Positions 17,909 to 26,156 of a DNA stretch of 64,000 nt are shown here, one piece after another. Position 1 is the first letter of the stretch, and each line of letters starts with the position of its first letter. The position numbers and the translations under genes are program-made. Under the pieces are notes generated by a model that was not told where the DNA came from, made no database searches, and was given only the letters and a program-made list of their open reading frames with translations. Source of the stretch: Chitinophagaceae bacterium 26-R-25 (lineage in GTDB: Bacteria; Bacteroidota; Bacteroidia; Chitinophagales; Chitinophagaceae); contig JARWSJ010000002.1 of NCBI GenBank assembly GCA_029906195.1, forward strand, positions 992,001-1,056,000, read 5' to 3'.

Positions 17909-18646
17909 TTACTTTTTTCCGAAAACCTGCTTCAGGATGTCGGTAACCTGAGCGGTAGGATTGGTGCGGATTTTCTTCTCTTCTTCTCCCACATAATAAA
18001 AAATACCATTTAAAGCTTTGGTAGTTACATAGTTAGTTAAATCTGGATCTACCTTTTTAAAAGATACTTTATTGTAGGCTGTGAAAACTTCGCTCCAATA
18101 TTTGGTTGCGTTTGTTTTTTGTAAAGATTGTTCAATTACAGGCTTGAATGAACCAGTAAGATCTGTATTCGTGGTTTTGCGTAAATATGATGTTGCTGCA
18201 GTGTCTGTGCCCTGCAATATGCCAAGTGCATCCTTTACGCTCATGCTTTTAATGGCATTCAGGAAAATTGGAGCTGCAGTTTTTGATGCATCTTCAGCAG
18301 CACGGTTCACGCTCAAAATCGCATCGTCCACCAATTTCCCCATGCCCATCGAGCGTAGTGTAGATTCCACCTTTTTTGCTTCATCCGGCATTAAAATCTT
18401 TACCGCAGCATCTTTAAAAAAACCGTCAGCAGCGGAAAGCTTTGACGTGCTGTTTTGCGCGCCTACATTCAAGGCTTCTTTTAATCCTTGGACGATCTGG
18501 TCGGTAGAAAGGGAAGAACCGGAAGTACTATTGGTGCCGGATACCGTTGAACTTGCTTTTTTAAATAAGCCATTCAATCCACCGGTTTGAGCAAAAATGA
18601 GGCTATAGCTAAAAGACAGGGCGGTTAACAGGACAAGTTTTTTCAT
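17909..18646 (-). CDS. DUF4197 family secreted protein
   Basis: The 245 residues start with a signal peptide (MKKLVLLTALSFSYSLIFAQ). The DUF4197 pattern follows a Ser/Thr/Gly-rich linker: GLKEALNVGAQNS, FFKDAAVKILMP, NRAAEDASKTAAPIF and YVGEEEKKIRTNPTAQ near the end. The family is predicted to be periplasmic and has no known function. It has its own terminator and is divergent from the FKBP gene. Confidence 0.85.
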   Translation of the reverse strand: MKKLVLLTALSFSYSLIFAQTGGLNGLFKKASSTVSGTNSTSGSSLSTDQIVQGLKEALNVGAQNSTSKLSAADGFFKDAAVKILMPDEAKKVESTLRSMGMGKLVDDAILSVNRAAEDASKTAAPIFLNAIKSMSVKDALGILQGTDTAATSYLRKTTNTDLTGSFKPVIEQSLQKTNATKYWSEVFTAYNKVSFKKVDPDLTNYVTTKALNGIFYYVGEEEKKIRTNPTAQVTDILKQVFGKK

Positions 18647-18790
18647 GTCGGAATTTGTTTTTTAATAATTATTAGGCCGTAAGCCGTTTTATAGACTGTA
18701 TTTAATTCAAAAAGTTTAGTCCAAAAACGGATTGCCAATATATGACGTTTTGAAAACGTAAAACCTGCGTCCGGTATTATTATTTTACAA

Positions 18791-18798
18791 TATTTTTG
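18791..18798 (+). promoter_or_regulatory. Candidate -7 box of the secreted FKBP gene
   Basis: TATTTTTG lies about 21 nt before the ATG at 18820. A longer frame starting on a TTG at 18796 falls inside this box and is rejected. Confidence 0.6.
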
Positions 18799-18819
18799 CC
18801 CTTCAACATTAATATACAG

Positions 18820-19599
18820 ATGAAAAAAGTCTTCTTAGTATTAGTTTCTACGTCTCTTATCGGAGGTGCAATGGCACAGCAGCAAAAAGCAAAAACGACT
18901 GCGAAGCCTGCGGCAAAAGCAACAACGGCAAAACCGGCAGCTGGAAAAAGCACGGTGGTAATGAAAAACGCGCTTGATTCTGTTAGTTATGCTATCGGTT
19001 TGAACGTGGCACAATTCTATAAACAACAAGGGATCGATAATATCAATACAACCTGTGTGCAAAAAGGCATGTCGGATGCATTGGCTGGCAAACCTGCTTT
19101 AACTGAAGATCAGATGAATGCAGCCGTAGGCATGTACATGCAAAAATTAAGATCTAAAAAAGCGGAAGCCAACAAAGTAGCGGGTGCTGCTTTCCTTGCC
19201 GCCAACGCCAAAAAACCGGGTGTAGTTACATTGCCAAGCGGTTTGCAATATCAAATTATTACTGCGGGCACGGGTCCTAAACCAGGTATTAATGACAAAG
19301 TAAAATGTCATTACCATGGCACATTGATTGATGGAACAGTATTCGATAGTTCAGTAGAGCGTGGTCAGCCCGTTGATTTCCCTGTCGGCGGCGTAATCAA
19401 AGGTTGGATAGAAGCATTGCAATTAATGCCTGTAGGAAGCAAATGGAAACTTTTCATTCCTTCTGACCTTGCATACGGCGACAGAGAAGCTGGTCCAAAA
19501 ATCGGCCCGGGTTCAACATTGATATTTGATGTGGAACTACTTTCCATTGAAAAAGATGAACCAGCTGCTGCTGCGGACTCAACAATGCCAAAGCAGTAA
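18820..19599 (+). CDS. Secreted FKBP-type peptidyl-prolyl isomerase (FkpA/Mip type)
   Basis: This is a periplasmic or surface foldase with 259 residues from the ATG at 18820. A signal peptide (MKKVFLVLVSTSLIGGAMAQ) precedes a K/A-rich low-complexity stretch. An FKBP N-terminal dimerisation domain contains SYAIGLNVAQFYKQQGIDNIN. The catalytic FKBP domain runs from about residue 140 (LPSGLQYQII, YHGTLIDGTVFDSS, GVIKGWIEALQLMPVGSKWKL, GPGSTLIFDVELL). The next gene encodes a close copy of the C-terminal part without the signal peptide, separated by 110 nt. Confidence 0.9.
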   Translation: MKKVFLVLVSTSLIGGAMAQQQKAKTTAKPAAKATTAKPAAGKSTVVMKNALDSVSYAIGLNVAQFYKQQGIDNINTTCVQKGMSDALAGKPALTEDQMNAAVGMYMQKLRSKKAEANKVAGAAFLAANAKKPGVVTLPSGLQYQIITAGTGPKPGINDKVKCHYHGTLIDGTVFDSSVERGQPVDFPVGGVIKGWIEALQLMPVGSKWKLFIPSDLAYGDREAGPKIGPGSTLIFDVELLSIEKDEPAAAADSTMPKQ

Positions 19600-19671
19600 A
19601 AGGTATTGAGTTGTGAGTAATAAGTTTTGAGTGGTATCCTATGTGATGCTTACCCCATCGTTTGCGAGCCA

Positions 19672-19702
19672 TTCTTAATTCTTAATTGTTAATTCTTAAT
19701 TT
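19672..19702. repeat. Solitary class D hairpin arm
   Basis: A run of AATTCTT/AATTGTT words precedes the second FKBP start. The matching left arm is missing. Instead a different word family (TTGAGTTGTGAGTAAT-like) follows the first FKBP stop, so the two halves belong to different classes. Confidence 0.6.
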
Positions 19703-19709
19703 TTTCACC

Positions 19710-20144
19710 ATGGGTATCTCAGATCATTTACAAAAAATGAAAGCAGAACGATTAGAGGCGAACAAAAGTGCCGGTGCTGCTTTTCTTGCAGAAAACAAAA
19801 AAAAAGAAGGTGTTGTAGAACTGCCAAGTGGTTTGCAATACCAGGTAATAGTTGAAGGCACAGGTGCTAAGCCTGATCTTAGAAATAAAGTGAAATGTCA
19901 CTACCACGGCACGCTGATCGATGGAACAATATTCGATAGTTCTGTACAACGCGGCAGACCAATCGATTTTCCTGTAAGCGGCGTTATCAAAGGTTGGGTG
20001 GAAGCATTGCAACTAATGCCGGCAGGTAGCAAATGGAAACTCTTCATTCCTTCTGACCTTGCTTACGGTGATGCACAAGTGAGTGCACAGATCGGGCCGG
20101 GCTCTACGTTGATTTTTGATGTAGAGTTGATCGAGGTGATGTAG
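19710..20144 (+). CDS. Cytosolic FKBP-type peptidyl-prolyl isomerase
   Basis: From the ATG at 19710 the product is 144 residues: a short helix (MGISDHLQKMKAERLEANK) and one FKBP domain. The catalytic domain matches the upstream secreted FKBP over about 125 residues with most positions identical (shared VKCHYHGTLIDGT and GSKWKLFIPSDLAYGD). It has no signal peptide and no FKBP N-terminal dimerisation domain. I infer a local duplication followed by relocation to the cytoplasm. A reading frame from a TTG at 19686 would translate a hairpin arm and is rejected. Confidence 0.87.
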   Translation: MGISDHLQKMKAERLEANKSAGAAFLAENKKKEGVVELPSGLQYQVIVEGTGAKPDLRNKVKCHYHGTLIDGTIFDSSVQRGRPIDFPVSGVIKGWVEALQLMPAGSKWKLFIPSDLAYGDAQVSAQIGPGSTLIFDVELIEVM

Positions 20145-20147
20145 GGA

Positions 20148-20316
20148 AATTGAAAATTGAAAGTTGAAAATTGAAAATGAGGGAGGAAGCTTTTACAATT
20201 AAACATAATGGATTCAATTCCCCAAAAAAAAGAAGCCTTCAAATCGTTTGAAGGCTTCTTTTTTTATGCAAACTCTTATCTCCCCATTTTCAATTTTCAA
20301 CTTTCAATTTTCAATT
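20148..20316. repeat. Long intergenic hairpin, class A, perfect 32-bp stem around a terminator
   Basis: Arms 20148-20179 and 20285-20316 are exact complements. The right arm encodes the last two codons and stop of the convergent phosphorylase gene. A strong terminator sits in the loop. Confidence 0.9.
20224..20266. terminator. Bidirectional terminator between FKBP and glucan phosphorylase
   Basis: GAAGCCTTCAAA pairs with TTTGAAGGCTTC around TCG, flanked by a run of A upstream and T downstream (stem about 20224-20243 with 20247-20266). Confidence 0.85.
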
Positions 20317-21966
20317 ATTATAAAGTAGCTCATAGTACTCATCCGCCATTCTGTTCGACTCAAATCCATTCATAACGTCGTTCATTCCGTTATAAACAAT
20401 TTGCTTCCAGGCGTCTCGGTTATTGTAATAGGCAGGCAGAATTTTATTTTTCAAAATATCATAAAGCGCTACAAGGTCGTGCTCATCCTGTTCGTAGATG
20501 GATGTATTCAGATCTGCAGGAGGCACCACAAATGAGTTGACGCCATCTTTTTCAAATTCAGGGATCCAACCATCGTTGGTGCTGAAGTTTACGGCGCCAT
20601 TCATCGCAGCAGTCATACCGCTTGTGCCGGATGCTTCGCGGGGTACGCGTGGATTGTTCAGCCACAAGTCTGCACCTTGTTTCAATCTTTTTGACAGGAA
20701 CAATTCATAGCCAATCAGCACCGCAACGTTCTTATAACCTCTGCTGAGATTTACAAGATGGTTGAAATCATTGATCGCCGGATAATCCATTGGATATGGT
20801 TTTCCCGCCCAGATTATTTGTACCGGATATTGGGTGTTGCTGGTTAGTTCATTGAACCATTCCAGCTTTCTTGTAATAAGATCGGCCCTTTTATAACCCG
20901 CAAATCTGCGCGCCCAAACAATGGTGAATATATTCGGATCAAAAAGTTTTCCGGTTTGATCGGCAACAATATCAAAGGTCCTTTTTTTGAGATAAGTTTT
21001 TCTCTCGTCGAATTTACTGTTGTCGTTGTTGTTTTTGGCTTCATACAAATGTTTGTCGGCCCAGTATTTTCCGTTTTGAGAATTGGTAATGGAAATGATG
21101 GGACAAACACCTGGATACTTTTTCCACATGGCCCTTGCCACTTCACCATGCAATTTCGAAACACCGTTGGCCAGCCTTGCAAAACGAAGGGCTACAAGCG
21201 AATGATCAAAAAGGTTGTCCTGCAAGCCTGTTAGTGCACGAACTTCATCCAAGCTTAGATCTCCGAAATAGCTCATTTTTTGACAAAGGAAAATATCGTG
21301 TTTTTCATTGCCCGCTTCTTCCGGTGTGTGCGTCGTGAATACCAGTTTTTTGCGAACCTCATCGACACTGTTTCCGAATTTTTTGTAGAGATAAAATGCC
21401 GAGCTGATACCGTGTGCTTCATTCAGGTGATAGACATCAGGGTTGAAATTCAATTCATCGATCAATTTTGCACCGCCAACGCCCAGTAATATAAACTGCG
21501 CGACTTTGGTAGCAACATTCGCATCGTATAATCTGTGTGTAATGGTTTGTGAAACGTAGTCGTTCTCAGGAATATCTGTACTTAGTAAAAAGATAGGAGC
21601 AGACTTAAATGTTTCTGGTTTCAGGTAAAATGCTTTTACCCAAACCGGAGCATCATGTACGGTGATCTGAAACTTAATTCCCGTGTCCTCAAGGAAGCTG
21701 TAATCCTTTGCCATCCAACCCACTTGCAAGGTTTGATCCATATTGCGCCCCTGGTCATAATAGCCGTACTTCCACAGAATACCAACGCCAATAAGGTTTT
21801 GTTGCAATTCGTATGCGCTGCGCATGTGCGAACCTGACAAAAATCCCAATCCACCGCTATAAATTTTTAAAGGTTGATGAATGGCAAACTCCATGCTGAA
21901 ATACGCCACTTTCTTCGAATACTTTGCATCTCCGCTGTAAGGAACCTTGTAATTTCTAAAATCCAT
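20311..21966 (-). CDS. glgP: Short alpha-glucan phosphorylase-family protein lacking the PLP lysine
   Basis: The 551-residue protein follows the short glycogen/alpha-glucan phosphorylase family: AYFSMEFAIH near the start, GGLGFLSGSH, HLNEAHG, FTTHTPEEAGNEKHD, ARRFAGYKRADL and LNNPRVPREASGTSGM. In true GT35 phosphorylases the next residue after EASGTSGM is the lysine that binds pyridoxal phosphate. Here it is Thr (ACT), giving SGMTAAMNG. I therefore cannot support phosphorylase activity; a glucan-binding or transferase role is possible. No glycogen synthase or branching enzyme is adjacent. The frame is intact. The gene symbol follows the family name only. Confidence 0.78.
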   Translation of the reverse strand: MDFRNYKVPYSGDAKYSKKVAYFSMEFAIHQPLKIYSGGLGFLSGSHMRSAYELQQNLIGVGILWKYGYYDQGRNMDQTLQVGWMAKDYSFLEDTGIKFQITVHDAPVWVKAFYLKPETFKSAPIFLLSTDIPENDYVSQTITHRLYDANVATKVAQFILLGVGGAKLIDELNFNPDVYHLNEAHGISSAFYLYKKFGNSVDEVRKKLVFTTHTPEEAGNEKHDIFLCQKMSYFGDLSLDEVRALTGLQDNLFDHSLVALRFARLANGVSKLHGEVARAMWKKYPGVCPIISITNSQNGKYWADKHLYEAKNNNDNSKFDERKTYLKKRTFDIVADQTGKLFDPNIFTIVWARRFAGYKRADLITRKLEWFNELTSNTQYPVQIIWAGKPYPMDYPAINDFNHLVNLSRGYKNVAVLIGYELFLSKRLKQGADLWLNNPRVPREASGTSGMTAAMNGAVNFSTNDGWIPEFEKDGVNSFVVPPADLNTSIYEQDEHDLVALYDILKNKILPAYYNNRDAWKQIVYNGMNDVMNGFESNRMADEYYELLYNN

Positions 21967-22178
21967 TTGAATTAATTTTTGTTTTTCGATTCATACATAA
22001 TGGCAAGATATCCTAAAATTGGGCCAAAAAGGTTATTTGATAAGCCGGGAAAGCTATAAGGGCAATCGCGAGACAAAGATCGTTAAACCGTCACTCGTGA
22101 AACATGAATAGCCTCTGTGAAATGTTTGAGTTTCGTCATGAATATTTGATTGTAAAAACATTCATCGCTCGCAACCCG

Positions 22179-23141
22179 TTATTTCTTCCCTTTCACCGAT
22201 TTCTTCACTGGCACCGCTTTTTTCGTAAACGAACCCTCAAAAAAACATTTAATATCCCGATACGAACCACAGCCACCAACTTCTTTCATGGTAACATTTT
22301 TACCGGAAAAAGTGAAGTCTATCACGCAAGGGCTGCCGGTTTCGCTAAAGCGTATAAGTTTATCAGAAACAATTTTTGCTTCACCTTTTAGCTCGCCTTT
22401 GCATGTGCCGTCGTCTTTTTCAAAATGCACAAAGAACAACATGCGTGAAGCATTTCGTCCATCGCGAAAAGAAATGAAATTCTTTTTATTCTGTACATAA
22501 TCACCGGCAAGCTTATGCTTAGCAGGCAGTGTATCGATTGGATTAAAAATTTCCTCCTCTTTTTTCTGCGCGCCGTTGGACTCCGTTAAGATCAATGTAA
22601 ATCCACCTGAACCATTGTAAATAAAAACATCTCTTTTGTACAATGCTTCTCTGTCGGGCTGGCTCTGCTGGTTAAAAGTTGTCAGCGTGTATTTTGTATC
22701 CATTGTGGCATAGGCAGAAGTGGACTTGTCATTATCCGCAATGATCAATGGTTTAGCGGCTGCAAATTTTTTCTTTTCATCGAAAACAGTCACATACACC
22801 ACTTTTTTTGCAGCGGTAATGGCTTTGCTAAATAGGTATGTTTCTCCACTTTTTACCGTCACCCTGGAAAGTGGAATAAATAAAGGTTTTGATTTGTGAA
22901 AGAGAGGTGCGATGGCAGAATCCGGTACAAATTGCACAAAGATGCTGAAAGGAATGGTGTCAGCATTTTTGTGCTGAAACACACTATCGGCAATGGTTAA
23001 GGGCAATTTTGCCTCTTCATAAAGACCAAGAAAATCAGCTATCTCCACCTTTTCCCCTTCTACCAATTTTGTCTTTTTCGATTTACAATTGGCGAAAAGA
23101 CCAACGAGGCAGATAAGTACAACGTACAGTGAATTCTTCAT
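22179..23141 (-). CDS. Uncharacterised lipoprotein
   Basis: I start at the ATG at 23141 (320 residues), giving a signal with a cysteine at GLFANCKSKK, consistent with a lipoprotein. The longer frame to 23174 adds an unlikely N-terminus. No domain is recognised. The protein has an N-terminal region with paired hydrophobic strands, a central YKRDVFIYNGSGGFTLIL strand and a C-terminal region with four spaced cysteines (GTCKG, SPCVID, GGCGSY, IKCFFEG). It ends in a Lys-rich tail. It is probably exposed in the periplasm or at the outer membrane. A near-consensus -7 box (TACTTTAG) lies upstream. Confidence 0.75.
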   Translation of the reverse strand: MKNSLYVVLICLVGLFANCKSKKTKLVEGEKVEIADFLGLYEEAKLPLTIADSVFQHKNADTIPFSIFVQFVPDSAIAPLFHKSKPLFIPLSRVTVKSGETYLFSKAITAAKKVVYVTVFDEKKKFAAAKPLIIADNDKSTSAYATMDTKYTLTTFNQQSQPDREALYKRDVFIYNGSGGFTLILTESNGAQKKEEEIFNPIDTLPAKHKLAGDYVQNKKNFISFRDGRNASRMLFFVHFEKDDGTCKGELKGEAKIVSDKLIRFSETGSPCVIDFTFSGKNVTMKEVGGCGSYRDIKCFFEGSFTKKAVPVKKSVKGKK

Positions 23142-23238
23142 ATTCGGGCTTGTTCTGGGGGCTAAAGTAACCATTTTGTTGTTATGTATGCATTAACTAA
23201 CAAAGCTTTTGGGCTGATGATTTCAAAACTGTGCCCTA

Positions 23239-23364
23239 TTTGAAAATTTGAAAATATGGGAATTTGAAAATTCTTTCTGAGCAACTTTTCAGTTTCATAT
23301 TAACTCGCCAAATACCCCATCCAAAGCATTTTCAAATTTTCAAATCCTCAAATTTTCAAATTTG
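23239..23364. repeat. Long intergenic hairpin, class G (AATTTGAAA words), divergent site
   Basis: Left arm about 23239-23273, right arm about 23327-23364, built of AAATTTG/CAAATTT words. It lies between divergent genes, upstream of the mntR promoter. The right arm is the exact complement of the left arm of the copy at 27429, and the start of the loop resembles that of the copy at 47361. Confidence 0.75.
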
Positions 23365-23372
23365 TGGATGCT

Positions 23373-23413
23373 TTTGGTTATCTGGGTTAAAAAATTTAGA
23401 TTTACCTAAATTT
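23373..23413 (+). promoter_or_regulatory. mntR-mntH promoter with candidate MntR operator
   Basis: A TTTG at 23373-23376 and TAGATTTA at 23397-23404 (one mismatch to TAnnTTTG) are 20 nt apart. A perfect inverted repeat, AAATTTAG-N6-CTAAATTT at 23392-23413, covers the -7 box and resembles DtxR/MntR-type operators (TTAGG...CCTAA-like half-sites). Autorepression by manganese-loaded MntR is inferred. Confidence 0.6.
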
Positions 23414-23434
23414 ATTTTTAGATCGTTTTAAAAA

Positions 23435-24097
23435 ATGAAATATTCTTCCAGTAAAGAGAACTATATAAAAGCCATTTTTCACTTGCAACGATCAAGTGAG
23501 AATGTTTCTACAAATGCATTGGCAAATGCCTTGCAAACAAAACCTGCTTCGGTAACGGACATGCTTAAAAAGCTTAAGGAGCAAAAGATCTTGCAATATG
23601 AGCGCTACAAAGGAGTACGTTTAACCGCAGAAGGGAAAAAGATCGCGTTGCTGATCATAAGAAAGCACCGTTTGTGGGAATATTTCCTGGTGGAAAAATT
23701 GCAATTTGGCTGGGAAGAAGTGCATGAAATTGCAGAAGAGCTTGAGCACATCAGCAGCAAAAAATTAATAGACAGACTCGATGATTTTCTCGGTAATCCA
23801 AGAAAAGATCCGCACGGCGATCCCATTCCGGATGCCAACGGCAAAATGCCCGTTTTGCAACAAATATCACTGGATGCCATCGAATTAAATAAACCAATGG
23901 AAATAACGGGCATTGGTAACCAGACGCCAGAATTGATGGAGCTTTTGCAGCGAACCAATATCAAAATAGGTTCAAAGCTGGAAGTAAAAAAGAAATTTAG
24001 TTTTGATAACTCCCTCGAAATAAAAATGCGGAATGCGGCACCATTTATTATCAGCCAATTTTTAGCCAAAAACTTATTAGTCAACGATGAGGAATAA
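23435..24097 (+). CDS. mntR: DtxR/MntR-family metal-dependent repressor
   Basis: The 220 residues have an N-terminal winged helix (SKENYIKAIFHLQ through LANALQTKPASVTDMLKKLKEQ, recognition helix near 37-50) and a metal-binding and dimerisation domain with KHRLWEYFLVEKL, HEIAEELEHISS and the DPHGDPIP motif near 128-135. A C-terminal FeoA/SH3-like domain (about 150-220) follows. MntR proteins repress manganese importers when Mn(II) is high. The gene overlaps mntH by 11 nt, so translation is coupled, and an inverted repeat covers the promoter. Confidence 0.9.
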   Translation: MKYSSSKENYIKAIFHLQRSSENVSTNALANALQTKPASVTDMLKKLKEQKILQYERYKGVRLTAEGKKIALLIIRKHRLWEYFLVEKLQFGWEEVHEIAEELEHISSKKLIDRLDDFLGNPRKDPHGDPIPDANGKMPVLQQISLDAIELNKPMEITGIGNQTPELMELLQRTNIKIGSKLEVKKKFSFDNSLEIKMRNAAPFIISQFLAKNLLVNDEE

Positions 24098-25970
24098 CAC
24101 CGACAATCATTATGCTTCACTGCTTGATGTACATGAATCAATAGATACAACACAACCTAAAAAGCGTTGGAAGAGACTGGCGGCTTTTATTGGTCCGGCA
24201 TACTTGGTAAGCGTTGGCTACATGGATCCGGGAAACTGGGCGACTGACCTGCAGGGTGGTAGCAAGTTCGGGTACAAACTCATTTGGGTATTGCTCATGA
24301 GTAACCTGATGGCATTGTTGCTGCAAAGCCTTGCGGCAAGACTCGGGATTGTTCGTCGCCGCGACCTCGCACAGGCTAACAGGGAGGCATATCCTAAAAG
24401 CATCAATCTCATTTTATACGTGCTGGCAGAAATTGCCATAGCGGCTACCGATCTTGCAGAAGTGCTGGGAATGGCGATTGGTCTGCATTTGCTTACAGGT
24501 ATTCCCATTTTGTGGGGCGTATTGATCACTGTATTGGATACTTTTTTGCTGCTCATTTTACAGCGGTTGGGCATGCGGAAAATGGAAGCTTTCATTGTGA
24601 TGCTGATCGCCATTATTGGGATTTCTTTTTTAATAGAAATAATTTTCGCGCAGCCCAATTTTCACGAGATCGCAAGAGGCTTTGTTCCTACCATACCCAA
24701 TAGTGAGGCCTTGTACATATCGATTGGGATTATTGGCGCAACTGTAATGCCGCATAATCTATATCTACATTCTGCGCTGGTGCAAACAAGGAAGATTACG
24801 AGAGACGAACCGAGTATTCGCAGGGCAATACGGTTCAATATTTTTGATAGCGCAATAGCGCTCAATCTTGCGTTTTTTGTGAATGCGGCGATACTGATTT
24901 TGGCCGCTGCTGTATTTTTTAAAACAGGCAGAACGGATGTGGCAGAAATCAAAGAGGCCCACAAAATGCTGGAACCAATGTTGGGCACCTCCCTTGCACC
25001 AATTTTGTTTGCGGTAGCTCTGATAGCCGCCGGACAAAGTTCTACAGTAACTGGTACCCTTGCGGGACAAATCGTGATGGAGGGCTATTTGCGACTGCGT
25101 ATCAATCCATGGCTGAGACGTGTGATCACAAGGCTTTTGGCTATTATTCCTGCAGTGATCGTTATTTTAATCTATGGCGAAAATGAACTGGATGATCTTC
25201 TGGTGTTCAGCCAGGTAATATTGAGCATTCAGTTGGGCTTTGCCATTATTCCTTTGATACATTTTGTGAGTGACAAAGAAAAAATGGGTGTGTTCGTCAT
25301 TCCACTCTATGTGAAAATATTAGCGTGGCTCGTAACGATTATTTTGCTAACACTGAATCTTAAAATGGTGTTCGAGCAATCCATTGAATATTTGCAAAGC
25401 AGCCACAATGCTGTTTCCAATTTCTTTGTAATCGCAGGTCTGGTGGTGTTGATATCTTTGCTGGCAACTGTTTTGTTGTTTCCATTTATTCGCCGCCGCA
25501 TGGAAAAACCAATTACTATCCACGCGCAAAACACAGGCTTCAAAAAAATCGATGTGCCGGCATTTAAAAGAATTGCAGTCGCACTGGATTTTGGCGCACA
25601 TGATTCGAAGATCTTGTCATTTGCCATGGCACAAGGCAATCCAAATACAACGTTCATATTGATTCACGTAGTAGAAAGCGTGTCTGCCCAAATGCTGGGA
25701 GAGGGCAGTGCCGACTATGAAAGCTTAACCGACCAGGAACAACTTGATCTGTACGTTGCTCAAATAAAAGAGAATGGATTTAATGCAATAGCACAACTCG
25801 GCTTCGAAAGACGCACCAAAGAAATTGTTCGCATTGTAAAAGAACAGTCCGCCGATCTTTTGGTAATGGGCGCCCACGGCCACACGGGCTTTAAAGACTG
25901 GCTCTATGGCGAAACGATCAATAATGTGAGGCATGAGTTGAAGATACCGGTGTTGTTGATTAATGTTTGA
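24087..25970 (+). CDS. mntH: Nramp manganese/divalent metal transporter fused to a universal stress protein domain
   Basis: This is a proton-coupled Mn(II) importer in the inner membrane. Of its 627 residues, about 1-470 contain eleven or so membrane helices with the Nramp metal-binding motifs DPGN (in YMDPGNWATD, near 46-50) and MPHN (near 221). From about residue 490 a universal stress protein domain follows: FKRIAVALDFGAHDSKIL, FILIHVVES and the ATP-binding GAHGHTGFKDWLYGE motif. The USP part would be cytoplasmic and may sense ATP or stress to tune transport; that is inference. It shares an overlapping operon with mntR. Confidence 0.9.
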   Translation: MRNNTDNHYASLLDVHESIDTTQPKKRWKRLAAFIGPAYLVSVGYMDPGNWATDLQGGSKFGYKLIWVLLMSNLMALLLQSLAARLGIVRRRDLAQANREAYPKSINLILYVLAEIAIAATDLAEVLGMAIGLHLLTGIPILWGVLITVLDTFLLLILQRLGMRKMEAFIVMLIAIIGISFLIEIIFAQPNFHEIARGFVPTIPNSEALYISIGIIGATVMPHNLYLHSALVQTRKITRDEPSIRRAIRFNIFDSAIALNLAFFVNAAILILAAAVFFKTGRTDVAEIKEAHKMLEPMLGTSLAPILFAVALIAAGQSSTVTGTLAGQIVMEGYLRLRINPWLRRVITRLLAIIPAVIVILIYGENELDDLLVFSQVILSIQLGFAIIPLIHFVSDKEKMGVFVIPLYVKILAWLVTIILLTLNLKMVFEQSIEYLQSSHNAVSNFFVIAGLVVLISLLATVLLFPFIRRRMEKPITIHAQNTGFKKIDVPAFKRIAVALDFGAHDSKILSFAMAQGNPNTTFILIHVVESVSAQMLGEGSADYESLTDQEQLDLYVAQIKENGFNAIAQLGFERRTKEIVRIVKEQSADLLVMGAHGHTGFKDWLYGETINNVRHELKIPVLLINV

Positions 25971-26011
25971 TAGGAGTTCCCTGAATAACTATATCATTCA
26001 CTAATTTCATT

Positions 26012-26156
26012 AATTAAGAATTAGGAATTAAGAATTAAGAATTCGTTAGGTCGAACTTGGTTTTTGAATGTATGCTCGCTGCAAAGCAGCGACTAATGAT
26101 TTTCGCGTGATGTTACACAGAAAGCATTCTTAATTCTTAATTCCTAATTCTTAATT
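26012..26156. repeat. Long intergenic hairpin, class D variant (AATTAAG words), perfect 31-bp stem
   Basis: Left arm 26012-26042 and right arm 26126-26156 are exact complements. It lies between the convergent mntH and Crp-like genes, and the right arm touches the stop codon of the latter. Confidence 0.85.
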
